Assembly (NCBI GenBank): GCA_947462875.1
Contig: CANHQJ010000006.1
Span: 1-64,000, forward strand
DNA: 64,000 nucleotides
Direction: 5' to 3'
Source of the DNA: Verrucomicrobiia bacterium
Lineage (GTDB): Bacteria; Verrucomicrobiota; Verrucomicrobiia; Verrucomicrobiales; Akkermansiaceae
The notes under the pieces were generated by a model. The model had not been told where the DNA came from and ran no database searches. It saw only the letters and a program-made list of their open reading frames with translations. Shown here one piece after another: positions 10,373-19,417 of this stretch. Position 1 is the stretch's first letter; every line of letters begins with the position of its first letter. The translations under genes and the position numbers were made by a program.

Positions 10373-11579
10373 GTTCGGTGTCGGTTGGTTGTTCGGATTG
10401 TTGGAAGAGTTCTAACAGAACGCTGTCGGGGATCTGCGGCGGATCGGGATACTCGAACACTTCGTTTTCGTAATTCCGCAGCATCACGCGCCCGGGTTGG
10501 CGGTTGAGGATGTATTCGGGGTTGAGCGGGATTTTTCCGCCACCGCCCGGGCCATCGATGACATACTGGGGGATGCCGTAGCCGGTGGTGTGACCGCGCA
10601 GTTGCTCGATGATGGAGAGCCCCGTGGCGACGGTGGTGCGCAGGTGCGAGGAGCCGTTGATCAGGTCGCACTGGTAAAGATAGTAAGGGCGCACGCGGCA
10701 CATCAGCAACTTGTGCACCAATGCGCGCTGGACGATGGGGGAGTCATTCACGCCGCGAAGCAGCACCGATTGATTGCCTAACGGAATTCCGGCATTCGCC
10801 AGTCGCTCCAGCCCCGCGCGCACTTCGGTGGTGAGTTCCTTCGGATGATTGGTGTGGATGGAGAGGAAGAGTGGATGATGCTTTTGCAAAATGGCACACA
10901 GTTCCGGCGTGATGCGCTGTGGCAGGAAAATGGGAATGCGCGAACCGATGCGCAAAAACTGGATGTGCGGAATCGCGCGCAGGCGCGTGAGGATGCGGTC
11001 GAGCTTTTCATCCGAGAGCAACAGCGGATCGCCGCCGGAAAGCAACACATCGCGCACTTCGTGGTGTTGTTCGAGATAGCGGAAGGCGGCTTCCCACTGG
11101 ATTTCCAGTTGCTGATCGCCCACGCCCGAAACCACGCGCGAGCGGGTGCAGTAGCGGCAGTAAGAGGCGCAGCGGTCGGTGACGAGGAAAAGCACGCGGT
11201 CGGGGTAGCGGTGCACGAGTCCCGGCACGGGCATGTGGCTGTCTTCGCCACAGGGGTCGGCCATTTCGTCAGGTGCGGTCCAGCCCTCTTCGATGCGCGG
11301 AATCACCTGACGGCGAATCGGGCAATCCGGATCATCGCGATCGATCAGTTGGAAAAAATGCGGTGTGATCGACATCGCGAGTTTATGCCCCGCGAGCAAC
11401 ACGCCCGCGCGTTCCTCGGCAGTGAGTGACATTTTTTCCTCCAAGGCGGCGAGTAAGGAAACCCGGTGCTTGAGCTGCCAGCGGTGGTCGTTCCATTGCT
11501 CTGCGGTGGCATCCGGCCATAGGTTGCGACCGGTGCTGTGAAACACCGTCAATGGTTCGTAGAGTTCCTCGTCAGTCAT
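10341..11579 (-). CDS. kamA: Lysine 2,3-aminomutase family radical SAM enzyme
   Basis: A radical-SAM, PLP-dependent protein of 412 residues from the ATG at 11577-11579 (an upstream TTG would add 14). The 4Fe-4S cysteines form CASYCRYC at about residues 137-144. The segment CDLINGSSHLRT and the later IDGPGGGGK place the two lysine-binding aspartates and the PLP lysine where lysine 2,3-aminomutase has them. It may make beta-lysine, or act on elongation factor P like EpmB; neither EpmA nor EF-P is in the window. It overlaps the downstream DUF5069 gene by 32 bp. Confidence 0.88.
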   Translation of the reverse strand: MTDEELYEPLTVFHSTGRNLWPDATAEQWNDHRWQLKHRVSLLAALEEKMSLTAEERAGVLLAGHKLAMSITPHFFQLIDRDDPDCPIRRQVIPRIEEGWTAPDEMADPCGEDSHMPVPGLVHRYPDRVLFLVTDRCASYCRYCTRSRVVSGVGDQQLEIQWEAAFRYLEQHHEVRDVLLSGGDPLLLSDEKLDRILTRLRAIPHIQFLRIGSRIPIFLPQRITPELCAILQKHHPLFLSIHTNHPKELTTEVRAGLERLANAGIPLGNQSVLLRGVNDSPIVQRALVHKLLMCRVRPYYLYQCDLINGSSHLRTTVATGLSIIEQLRGHTTGYGIPQYVIDGPGGGGKIPLNPEYILNRQPGRVMLRNYENEVFEYPDPPQIPDSVLLELFQQSEQPTDTEHVGHHVSATL

Positions 11580-11682
11580 TCGTCTAGGCAGCGACTGTAA
11601 ACGGGTTTGAATCCGTGTCAAATCTCCGCTGCGTCAGGCTTCGGTTGTCAATCCGCCGGGTTGGTGCTATGCTCCGTCACAG

Positions 11683-12264
11683 ATGAGACAAAGTGCGTGG
11701 CAGATGGCATTTTCCTGGCTTTCCCAGCCAGCGCAAACTCCATCGCCGCCGCCTGCGAATGGGAACCGCGACGAAGCCAGAACCGCCTGGTGCCGGGAAA
11801 CAGCCGCCTCTTTCGGCCTAACGGAATTGGCGCAGAAGGTCGAGGTCCTATGGAACCCGCGCATGCGCTCCACGGCGGGACGCGCCTGGTGGCCGCAGCG
11901 ATTGATCGAACTGAATCCGAAAATCGACGCGCTCGATGCCCGGCAAACCGAGCGCACCCTGCGCCACGAACTCGCCCACCTGATCGCCTACGAGCGCGCG
12001 GGGCGGCGGAAAATCGCGCCGCATGGCCCGGAGTGGCGGCAAGCCTGTGCCGATCTCGGCATCGGTGGCGAATCCGTGTGTCACCAACTGCCCTTGCCGC
12101 GCCGATCACAGACGATACGTTTCCACTACATCTGCCCGCATTGTCGCGTGGAAATCAAGCGCGTGAGAAAAATCAAACGCGCGCTGGCATGCCTGACCTG
12201 CTGCAACAACCACAGCGGCGGTCGCTACGATGCGCGCTTTCGTTTTGTGGAAAAAAAGCCGTGA
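11683..12264 (+). CDS. SprT-like zinc metalloprotease-type protein
   Basis: A 193-residue protein. HELAH (about residues 94-98) is the zinc-binding HExxH motif, preceded by TERTLR and followed by HGPEWRQAC, typical of SprT/Spartan-like domains. A C-terminal zinc ribbon has CPHC and CLTC pairs about 24 residues apart. Eukaryotic relatives cleave DNA-protein crosslinks; the bacterial role is not established. It is convergent with apt, with only 3 bp between the ends. Confidence 0.85.
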   Translation: MRQSAWQMAFSWLSQPAQTPSPPPANGNRDEARTAWCRETAASFGLTELAQKVEVLWNPRMRSTAGRAWWPQRLIELNPKIDALDARQTERTLRHELAHLIAYERAGRRKIAPHGPEWRQACADLGIGGESVCHQLPLPRRSQTIRFHYICPHCRVEIKRVRKIKRALACLTCCNNHSGGRYDARFRFVEKKP

Positions 12265-12267
12265 GCC

Positions 12268-12792
12268 TTAGTACTGCAAGATCGCGTGGATCGGGATGTC
12301 AGGCATTTTTTCACGACCATTCAGATCGGTGAGCTCGATGAAAAACGAAGCGCCGATGAGATTGGCTCCCAGCGAGGTGATCAGCTCGGCCGCCGCCGCC
12401 GCGGTGCCGCCGGTGGCGAGCAGGTCATCGACCAACAAAATGTTTTCTCCGGGCCGCACCGCATCCTCGTGGAGCTCGATCACGTTTTCGCCATACTCTA
12501 ACGAATAAGCCAGTCCGCGGGTTTTCCACGGCAATTTCCCGGCCTTGCGCACCGGCACGAAGCCCACGCCGAGACGATCCGAGACAGCGGCGGCGAAGAT
12601 GAATCCGCGCGCATCGATGCCCACGACCTTGTCGATGACCTGATCGCCAGCGGTGGCGCAGAGCAGGGTGATGCAGTCGTGAAACAACTTGCCATCAGCG
12701 AGCACGGGGGTGATGTCCTTGAAGAGAATGCCCGGTTTCGGAAAATCCGGAATGTCCCGCACGGCGGCGCTGAGGTGGTGAGAGGAGGCCAT
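12268..12792 (-). CDS. apt: Adenine phosphoribosyltransferase
   Basis: Purine salvage enzyme converting adenine and PRPP to AMP. The N-terminal IPDFPKPGILFKDITPVL segment and the PRPP-binding loop ILLVDDLLATGGTAAAA are diagnostic. The ATG at 12790-12792 gives 174 residues (MASSHHLSAAV), matching the family; an in-frame upstream extension adds seven unneeded residues. Confidence 0.96.
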   Translation of the reverse strand: MASSHHLSAAVRDIPDFPKPGILFKDITPVLADGKLFHDCITLLCATAGDQVIDKVVGIDARGFIFAAAVSDRLGVGFVPVRKAGKLPWKTRGLAYSLEYGENVIELHEDAVRPGENILLVDDLLATGGTAAAAAELITSLGANLIGASFFIELTDLNGREKMPDIPIHAILQY

Positions 12793-12847
12793 GGAGCTAA
12801 GGTAAAAAAACACGGCGGCTTGGCAAGCTCGAATCGCGCCGCGTCAC

Positions 12848-13621
12848 TCAGGTCCCCGCATCGCGATAGAGCTGGCCCATGCGCGAGAGCCCGTCCTCTT
12901 CCTTGCCGTATAGGCTGTGCGGCTTGCCTTTGCCGGGCTCGAAGTAGGCGTAGCGCTCGATGGCTTTGTCGCGCTCCAGAAAACGCAAGGCCTGCTTGAG
13001 GAAATCGTGGTTGTCCCGCTCGGTGCCGCTCCAGCCGTTGAACTCGGTGAGCCACACGGGCATCCGGTGCTCCTTGGCGAGGCCTTTGAGGAAGTTTTCG
13101 AAATCGCCGGCATCCCGACTGCGATACCAATGCACCGCGATGAAATCGACACGCAGTTTTTCCTTTTTGGCGCGGCGCATGAATTCCTCCAGCCATTTCA
13201 CGCCCTTGTCGTCGGATGACGGTGCCGGGCTTCCCAGCGGGATGTTTTTCGCTTCGGCGATGGCCTGGAGCTTCGGCCAGTGCTTGATCGCATCATCGAT
13301 CGTTAGATTTCCCTGATCCCCGCGCTCGGGTTCGTTGTAGCCTAACAGATGTTTCATCCCCTTCATCGCGCGGACACGAGCGAGAGTGTCGCCACCCTCC
13401 ACATCCTTGCGATTCTTGATCATCGGGACAAACTCGATGTCCGCATTGTGATTGCCGCCATACCACCAGGTGTAATACCAATGGGCACCGAAAAGCTGGT
13501 GAGCGGTGCGATCGCCGCCCGCCCAGCCTTTTTTGGTCGTGGCTTTATCGGCACCCAGCGCGGTCACTTGCTGCGCCAGTAGTGCGGGCGCCAGGATGCG
13601 GAGAGCGGTTCTGCGATTCAT
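12848..13621 (-). CDS. Secreted glycoside hydrolase, GH128-like
   Basis: A 257-residue exported protein with a signal-like N-terminus (MNRRTALRILAPALLAQQVTALG). The remainder looks like the small TIM-barrel 'glycosyl hydrolase catalytic core' (GH128, beta-1,3-glucanases): LLGYNEPE gives a candidate acid/base at Glu97 and VWLTEFNG a candidate nucleophile at Glu193, with the aromatic HWYYTWWYG and VHWYRS strands. The two Glu are at the ends of strands 4 and 7 as expected. Substrate beta-1,3-glucan is inferred from the family. Confidence 0.8.
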   Translation of the reverse strand: MNRRTALRILAPALLAQQVTALGADKATTKKGWAGGDRTAHQLFGAHWYYTWWYGGNHNADIEFVPMIKNRKDVEGGDTLARVRAMKGMKHLLGYNEPERGDQGNLTIDDAIKHWPKLQAIAEAKNIPLGSPAPSSDDKGVKWLEEFMRRAKKEKLRVDFIAVHWYRSRDAGDFENFLKGLAKEHRMPVWLTEFNGWSGTERDNHDFLKQALRFLERDKAIERYAYFEPGKGKPHSLYGKEEDGLSRMGQLYRDAGT

Positions 13622-13689
13622 GTGGGAGACGGTAGGCGATACGGCATCTGGCGCAACTGGTCAAAGTGTCATCATGCGACCCTGTCCAT

Positions 13690-14667
13690 TCATTCTGTCG
13701 GGTGAATCGCGTGCGCGGTGCTGGGCTTCAGTTGCAACAGCAGAATTGCCAGTGTGATGAGCGTGCCGCCGCCGATCAGCGATAGAGTGAGCGGCTCATT
13801 CGCGATGGGGCGTCCCATCCACGCACCCATCAGGGCCGGGAGAAACAGCGCGATCAGACTCGTGAACACCGGCTCCGCGCAATAGATCAGCCCCGCCTCC
13901 ACCGAGCTGACAAATCCCTGCCAGCGGTTCATCAGCCCGTAGGCGCCGATGCTGCAAAGCACCGCCATCGACGCGATCAGGCCGAGTGCGGCGGGGGACG
14001 ACAGCGCCGTGACCACATCGCTGGATTTCTCTGCGATCATAAAGGTGCAAGGAGTGGCAAAGAGAGCGATCCCCAGAAACATGATCCACGTGATCGGCAG
14101 GCTGCGATTGCCGCGGAAACGTGGATGTTCCAGGCATAGAATCTGCATCGTGAAGATCAGAGCGGCGAGCAAGGTTTCCCATTCGCCGCGACCGAGCCGG
14201 AGATCGTTGATTTTTACGTTGGAAAGCCACGCCACGCCGATCACCACGAGCACCACCGCGATGATCGTATGGATTCCCGGAAAACGCTTATTGCGCAAGG
14301 TGTGATAGATCGGCAAAAACACGCAGTAGCCTTGCGTGATGAAAGCACAGGTCGAGGCTTTGGTGTAGGCCAGAGCATCCGCCTGCAACCACATGCCGAC
14401 GCCGCCGAAAAGCGCGAGCCACAGGCCCTGTTGCCACTCGAGCCTGGTGTAGGATTTCAACTGCGGCAACACCCACGGAAGGAGCAGCAAAGCCGCCATG
14501 GCGAAGCGGGTGGCCATCAATAGGATCGAGAGAAACAACGTGCTCGCACCGGGTAATAATTCCTGTTGCTCGATGTATAGAATTTTCACAAAAGGAAAAC
14601 TCACCGCCCACAGCAACGTAGCCGTCAGTAGCCAAACGATGGCGCGGTTGTGCAAGGCGTGTTTCAT
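13690..14667 (-). CDS. EamA-family (DMT) transporter
   Basis: A 325-residue integral membrane protein with about ten hydrophobic helices in two EamA-like repeats. The first repeat has LWAVSFPFVKILY and WLQADALAYTKASTCAFITQ, the second has CSIGAYGLMNRWQGFVSSVEAGLIYCAEPVFTSLIALFLPALMG (split by helix), which is the usual end-of-repeat pattern. Likely exports a small metabolite such as an amino acid. It ends 68 bp upstream of the hydrolase gene on the same strand. Confidence 0.85.
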   Translation of the reverse strand: MKHALHNRAIVWLLTATLLWAVSFPFVKILYIEQQELLPGASTLFLSILLMATRFAMAALLLLPWVLPQLKSYTRLEWQQGLWLALFGGVGMWLQADALAYTKASTCAFITQGYCVFLPIYHTLRNKRFPGIHTIIAVVLVVIGVAWLSNVKINDLRLGRGEWETLLAALIFTMQILCLEHPRFRGNRSLPITWIMFLGIALFATPCTFMIAEKSSDVVTALSSPAALGLIASMAVLCSIGAYGLMNRWQGFVSSVEAGLIYCAEPVFTSLIALFLPALMGAWMGRPIANEPLTLSLIGGGTLITLAILLLQLKPSTAHAIHPTE

Positions 14668-14762
14668 CAGCGCGGTGACACTGGCAGTTCACGGCTCTGT
14701 TGGCAAGTGCGCGCCGGACTTTTGATTTGCAGAGAGAAAAACTTCGGCGATACTTCGCTGCC

Positions 14763-15263
14763 ATGCCGCGCGTGCCGACACCACCCAAGCTGATGGAGCA
14801 ATTCGAGAACGGATTGATCGATCGGGCGGAGCTGCATGCGATGATGGCCGTGCATGCGCGCGGTTTGATCGAAGAAATGGAGATCGAGCGCGAGTTTCCG
14901 CTGGAATCGCGATTGGAGCAATGGCGCAACCGTCATCATGCGGCGCGGTTGAGTGCAAGGCATGGCGAGCGCCGTGTGCGTGAGGTGTTTCATGCGCTCA
15001 GCGAGCTGGAAGACTTTTTTCCCGCGGATTTGTTGTGGAATGCCGCGCATTTGCACGTGCCCTTGCATTGCTTCATCCGCAGCAAACGCGCGCCGGTTTT
15101 CCGCGTGAAAAAAATGAACACCAGCGGCGCGAGCGTGACCATCTGGGTGGAATACAACGTGGTCGATGGAGGGGAGATCATCAAAGAAAAAATCCACCTG
15201 CTGCGCAATCGCAAGTGGATCTTGGAAGTGGTGAGCCGTTGCTGTCAGGACTCCATGGGGTAG
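14763..15263 (+). CDS. Hypothetical protein
   Basis: A 166-residue soluble protein I do not recognise. The N-terminal half is helical and charged (MPRVPTPPKLMEQFENG, then ELHAMMAVHARGLIEEMEIE); the C-terminal half looks beta-rich (VFRVKKMNTSGASVTIWVEY). The ATG at 14763 is preferred over one at 14700, which would extend into the divergent promoter region. Its 3' end overlaps the convergent amt gene by 19 bp. Codon use matches the neighbours, so it is probably real. Confidence 0.7.
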   Translation: MPRVPTPPKLMEQFENGLIDRAELHAMMAVHARGLIEEMEIEREFPLESRLEQWRNRHHAARLSARHGERRVREVFHALSELEDFFPADLLWNAAHLHVPLHCFIRSKRAPVFRVKKMNTSGASVTIWVEYNVVDGGEIIKEKIHLLRNRKWILEVVSRCCQDSMG

Positions 15264-16558
15264 GCGTTTTCGCCATGCTCGGCGCGGTCGAGCCCCTCAA
15301 ATTCTTTTTCCTGTGTGACTCGCACGCCTATTGTTTTTTTGACGAGGAAAAACAACAGCATTGTGGCCAGCGCCGACCAGACAATCGTCACGCCCAGACC
15401 CGTGAGTTGGATGAGCAGTTGGGTTCCGATGGGCTTGACAATGCCAAGACCTCCCATGGATTTTTGACCGAAAATGGCTAACAAGATCGTGCCGAGTATT
15501 CCGCCGACGCCATGAACCGCGAATACGTCCAGCGAGTCATCGATGTGCCATTTTTCCCTGATCAAACTCACCGCAAAGTAGCATACCAACGCAGCCAAGG
15601 ATCCAATCGCGATGGCTCCCATCGGTCCGATATCTCCCGAGGCCGGCGTTACCGTGGCCAGTCCGGCCACCAAGCCTGTTACCATGCCCACGACGCCGAT
15701 TTTACCGTTGCGGACTTTTTCCAAGAGCATCCATACCAGTGCAGCGGCGCATGCGGACAGATGCGTCACCATCATCGTCATCGCGGCACCGCCCCCCGCA
15801 CTCAACTGGCTGCCCGCATTGAAGCCGAACCAGCCGACCCATAACATCGCCGCGCCAATGAAAACCATCGCTGGATTGTGTGGCGGATGCGGATGCTGCG
15901 GGAAACCCTCACGTTTTCCCAATAAAATGGCCAACACCAGCGCACTCACGCCTGCCGTGGCATGCACCACGATCCCGCCTGCCAGGTCACGTATGCCCAT
16001 CTCAAACAGCCAACCTCCCCCCCATACCCATTTGGTAACGGGAGTGTATACCACCAGCAACCAGAGCGCCGAGAATAGCAATACCGCAGTAAATTTCATG
16101 CGCTCGACCACTGCGCCAATATACAGCGCGGGGGTGATGATCGCGAAGGTCATCTGAAACATCACGAACAGCAGCTCTGGGATGGTGGTCCCGCTCGCTA
16201 CCGCTTCCGTAGTAACGCCACGCAGAAACACCGCGCTGAGATCGCCGATCCACTTGCCGTCACCTTTGAATGCCAAGCTGTAAAGTCCGGCGACCCACAG
16301 CAGGGATGCCATAAAAGCGATACCAGCGCACTGCCCCAATACGGAAAGGAAATTTTTGCCTCTCACCAATCCTCCATAAAACAACGCCAAGCCAGGCATC
16401 GTCATGAATAGCACCAACGCTGTCGCTGTGAATATCCACGCGCTATTCCCCGAATCAACCGTAGCTGTTGCGGTATCTTGCGCCTGTAAAAAAACACTGC
16501 TCATGCCCCAGATTGCCAATGAAATCAGGGTTTTCTTTCTTGTATTATTTCTATTCAT
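15245..16558 (-). CDS. amt: Ammonium transporter
   Basis: Amt/Rh-family channel of 437 residues, with a cleavable signal peptide (ending LQAQ near residue 27) and about eleven helices. The pore twin histidines are H199 in DLAGGIVVHATAG and H349 in DVFAVHGVGG, and Asp191 matches the conserved recruitment aspartate. The usual PII gene glnK is not adjacent. Its base use is a little AT-richer than nearby genes, and it contains a TTA codon followed by T (15923-15925), unlike most genes here. Two stem-loop arms lie just upstream. Confidence 0.96.
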   Translation of the reverse strand: MNRNNTRKKTLISLAIWGMSSVFLQAQDTATATVDSGNSAWIFTATALVLFMTMPGLALFYGGLVRGKNFLSVLGQCAGIAFMASLLWVAGLYSLAFKGDGKWIGDLSAVFLRGVTTEAVASGTTIPELLFVMFQMTFAIITPALYIGAVVERMKFTAVLLFSALWLLVVYTPVTKWVWGGGWLFEMGIRDLAGGIVVHATAGVSALVLAILLGKREGFPQHPHPPHNPAMVFIGAAMLWVGWFGFNAGSQLSAGGGAAMTMMVTHLSACAAALVWMLLEKVRNGKIGVVGMVTGLVAGLATVTPASGDIGPMGAIAIGSLAALVCYFAVSLIREKWHIDDSLDVFAVHGVGGILGTILLAIFGQKSMGGLGIVKPIGTQLLIQLTGLGVTIVWSALATMLLFFLVKKTIGVRVTQEKEFEGLDRAEHGENAYPMES

Positions 16559-16584
16559 GCGTCACTGGATAAGCAGGTTTAATG

Positions 16585-16611
16585 CCAACTATGAATAAAA
16601 TTCATAGTTGG
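16585..16611. promoter_or_regulatory. Perfect 11-bp inverted repeat upstream of amt
   Basis: CCAACTATGAA (16585-16595) is mirrored exactly by TTCATAGTTGG (16601-16611) around a 5-nt loop, 27 bp before the amt start. It has no following T-run on the amt strand and does not match the NtrC consensus, so it may be an operator or a leader hairpin of unknown partner. Confidence 0.5.
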
Positions 16612-16710
16612 AGCGACTTTATCTCAGTCTAATACGACGAATCTGCGATGTGGAGCAGTTCTTTCTCCGATTGCTGAATTGACCAGCAATCTTGTCATTT
16701 TGGGGAGAAA

Positions 16711-18459
16711 TCACATCCGCTGCGGGACGGAGATGCCTAACAGGGCGAGGCCTTTTTCCAGCGTACGCGCGGTGACATCGCAGAGCGTCAGACGACTGTA
16801 GCGCGTGATGCCCTCGGCTTTCAGCACGGGACAGGCCTCGAAATAACTGTGAAAGGCGCGGGCGACTTCCAACAGATAACTCGTGAGGATGTTCGGGCGG
16901 CAGTCATCCAACACGCTCGGCACCACTTCGGCAAAGCGCGAGAGCAGGCGGGCAAGGTGGATTTCGGCATCTTCGGTGAGCTCGATGGCGGCACCGGGAG
17001 TGAAGGGCTCTTCGAGCTTGCGGAAGATCGAGCGCGAGCGCACGAAGCTGTAGAAAAGATATGGCGCGGTGTCGCCTTCCAGCGCGACCATTTTATCGAG
17101 ATCGAACACGTAGTCGGACAAGCGATGGTGGGCCAGTTCGGTGAATTTCACCGCGCTGATGCCGATGAGCTCGGCGAGCGCGGCGCGTTCTTCATCGGTA
17201 TCGAGGCGGCTGCGCTCTTCCACGGTCTTGCGCGAGGCGGCGACGGCGTCGTCCAACACATCGGCGAGCTGCGGCAGATCACCGGCGCGGGTTTTTAGCG
17301 GCTTGCCATCGGTGCCGAGAATCGTGCCGAAGGCGATGTGGCGCAGGTCCATCGAGTCCAGCCCGAGACGCGCGGCCACGGCGAAGAGTTGCTGGAAGTG
17401 CGAGGACTGACGGTGATCCACCACATACCAGGCGGCATCCGCGTTCCATTCATCGTGGCGGAATTGCAGCGTGGCGATGTCTGTCGTGGCGTAGTTGTAG
17501 CCGCCATCGCTCTTGCGGATCATCATCGGGAAGTCCGTCCAGTCGCCATCGCGACGGATGAGGAAGGGGTCCTTGGTGGGATCGCTCACCGAGCCATCGG
17601 AGAAAATGCACACGGCTCCCTCGCTCTCGCGGGCGAGGTTTTTCTCTAACAATTTTTCGACCAAGGGCGCCAGCGCGCCGTTGTAGGCGCTCTCGCCGAG
17701 CCAGTGATCGAACGCGACATCGAGGCGCGTGTAAATTTGTTGCAGCCCCTGTTTCGAGAGTTCGAGACAACGCGTCCAGATCGCGAAATTTTCGGCATCT
17801 CCCTGCTGGAGTTTCACCAGCTCCAAACGACAGGCCTCGCGGATCGCTTCATCGGCTTTCGAGGCATCGCTGGCATGACGGTAGAGACGCAGCAGTTCCG
17901 CCAAGGGATCGGCGAGCAAGGCCGCTTCATCGAGAATGTTTTTCCACGCCCACGTGACCATGCCGAACTGCGTGCCCCAGTCGCCGATGTGGTTATCGGT
18001 GATGACCTTGTGGCCGAGAAAACGCGCGATGCGCGAGAGGCTATCGCCGAGGATGGTCGAGCGGATGTGACCGATGTGCATGGGCTTGGCGACATTCGGC
18101 GCGGAGAAATCGAGCACGATGGTGCGCGGATCGGCGACAGTCGCGACGGCGAGCCGGTCATCGGTCGCGGCGGCTTGCGTGCGCGCGGCATAGACCTCCG
18201 CCTTGATGCGGAAATTGATAAATCCCGGCCCGGCGATTTCCGTCGTGGCGATGGCATCCGCGGGCCAAGCCGCGATCACTTGCTCCGCCAGCGCGCGCGG
18301 GTTCATCTTGTTCGCCTTGGCCAGCACCATCGCCGCGTTCGATTGGTAATCGCCAAAGCGCAGATCATTCGCCGGCATGACGATGGCAGAAGTGGGCGCG
18401 CCCAAGATCTGCGTGAGAACGGCGGCGAGAGAAGATTCGAGTTGCTGGGAAAGTGTCAT
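16711..18459 (-). CDS. argS: Arginyl-tRNA synthetase
   Basis: Class I synthetase charging tRNA-Arg. The signature HIGH box is HIGH at residues 128-131 in SAPNVAKPMHIGHIRSTILGD (split: motif core only), with the DHRQSSHFQQLF segment and the C-terminal anticodon-binding DALR-type domain with LTLCDVTARTLEKGLALLGI. The N-terminal 'Add' domain binds the tRNA D-loop. The chosen ATG (18457-18459) gives 582 residues, normal for the family. It is divergent from the class IV PLP gene. Confidence 0.97.
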   Translation of the reverse strand: MTLSQQLESSLAAVLTQILGAPTSAIVMPANDLRFGDYQSNAAMVLAKANKMNPRALAEQVIAAWPADAIATTEIAGPGFINFRIKAEVYAARTQAAATDDRLAVATVADPRTIVLDFSAPNVAKPMHIGHIRSTILGDSLSRIARFLGHKVITDNHIGDWGTQFGMVTWAWKNILDEAALLADPLAELLRLYRHASDASKADEAIREACRLELVKLQQGDAENFAIWTRCLELSKQGLQQIYTRLDVAFDHWLGESAYNGALAPLVEKLLEKNLARESEGAVCIFSDGSVSDPTKDPFLIRRDGDWTDFPMMIRKSDGGYNYATTDIATLQFRHDEWNADAAWYVVDHRQSSHFQQLFAVAARLGLDSMDLRHIAFGTILGTDGKPLKTRAGDLPQLADVLDDAVAASRKTVEERSRLDTDEERAALAELIGISAVKFTELAHHRLSDYVFDLDKMVALEGDTAPYLFYSFVRSRSIFRKLEEPFTPGAAIELTEDAEIHLARLLSRFAEVVPSVLDDCRPNILTSYLLEVARAFHSYFEACPVLKAEGITRYSRLTLCDVTARTLEKGLALLGISVPQRM

Positions 18460-18569
18460 GGCGAGAGCGGCGGACGCAGCTTGTAAGCGGAAAAGCCGAA
18501 CATTTCCACTATAAATCCGTGTGGCGGTATTTTCTGGCATGCGCGGGGGTGAGATTGTAGCGTCGCGCC

Positions 18570-19328
18570 ATGGCGATGCTTTGGTCCATGGGCGAGTGGT
18601 GCGAGGAAACGGATTTTTCTGTTTCCTCCCGTGACCGTGGGCTTTTGCACGGGCTGGGGGCCTTTGAGACGATGCTGGCGATCGATGGGGTGATTCAGCA
18701 TGAGGAAAAGCATCGCAGGCGCTTGTTGCGTGCGGTGGAGTGCATGGGCTTGTGTGATGTTACGGGCTATGATTTTTTCCAGATCGGGCATGAGCTTTGT
18801 GAAAAAAATTCCTGCGCGAGCGGTCGGGCGCGGCTGCGGTTGACCGTGACGGCGGGCGAGGGGGCTTTGTTTGACAAAGGACCGGGTGTGGCTGCGACGG
18901 TGTGGATGACGGCCAGTCCGCTCGCTCCGGCGTCGGCGACTTGCACGGTGGTTACCTTGCCGTGGACGCGGAATGAGCGCGGTGCCTTGGCGGGGATGAA
19001 AACGAGTTGCTATGCCGAAAATGTGTTAGGTTTGCAGTGGGCACGATCTCAGGGGGCGGAGGAAGGCATTTTTTTCAACACCCGCGATGAACTCTGCGAG
19101 GCTTGCACCGCGAATGTTTTTGTGAAGCTGAATGGCGCCTGGCACACGCCGACGCTGGACTCAGGCTGCTTGCCCGGGGTGATGCGGGAGGTGATTCTGG
19201 AACGCGATGCCAGCATCCGTGAGTCCGTCATCACCCGCGAGCAATTTGCCATGGCGGAAGAAATGTTTCTCACCTCGGCGATACGCGGGGTGGTGCCGGT
19301 GTCTTCGTGTGATGGGAGAGAATGGTGA
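18570..19328 (+). CDS. Class IV PLP-dependent aminotransferase/lyase
   Basis: A 252-residue member of the fold-type IV PLP family (PabC, IlvE, D-amino acid aminotransferase). RDRGLLHGLGAFETML near residue 22 is the family start signature; KTSCYAENVLGL provides the expected PLP lysine, and EEGIFFNTRDELCEACTANVFV is the typical strand-loop that ends near SNLF in relatives. The short length favours aminodeoxychorismate lyase (PabC), but no folate gene is next to it, so the substrate is open. It shares its promoter region with argS on the other strand. Confidence 0.85.
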   Translation: MAMLWSMGEWCEETDFSVSSRDRGLLHGLGAFETMLAIDGVIQHEEKHRRRLLRAVECMGLCDVTGYDFFQIGHELCEKNSCASGRARLRLTVTAGEGALFDKGPGVAATVWMTASPLAPASATCTVVTLPWTRNERGALAGMKTSCYAENVLGLQWARSQGAEEGIFFNTRDELCEACTANVFVKLNGAWHTPTLDSGCLPGVMREVILERDASIRESVITREQFAMAEEMFLTSAIRGVVPVSSCDGREW

Positions 19329-19352
19329 GGCTCGCCCTATTTTCCCCATCGT

Positions 19353-19389
19353 GACAAAATTTTCAGTAGTCAGGCGGGGGAATTTTGTC
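19353..19389. promoter_or_regulatory. 9-bp inverted repeat upstream of the isomerase gene
   Basis: GACAAAATT (19353-19361) and AATTTTGTC (19381-19389) are perfect inverted repeats separated by 19 nt, ending 28 bp before the isomerase start. The spacing suits a dimeric regulator better than a terminator. Confidence 0.35.
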
Positions 19390-19417
19390 CATGCTGAGCG
19401 CCCAATCAACTCAACCT

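Noticed and set aside
16621-16710. Riboswitch between argS and amt
   Set aside because: Apart from the 11-bp palindrome, no conserved riboswitch core was recognised.
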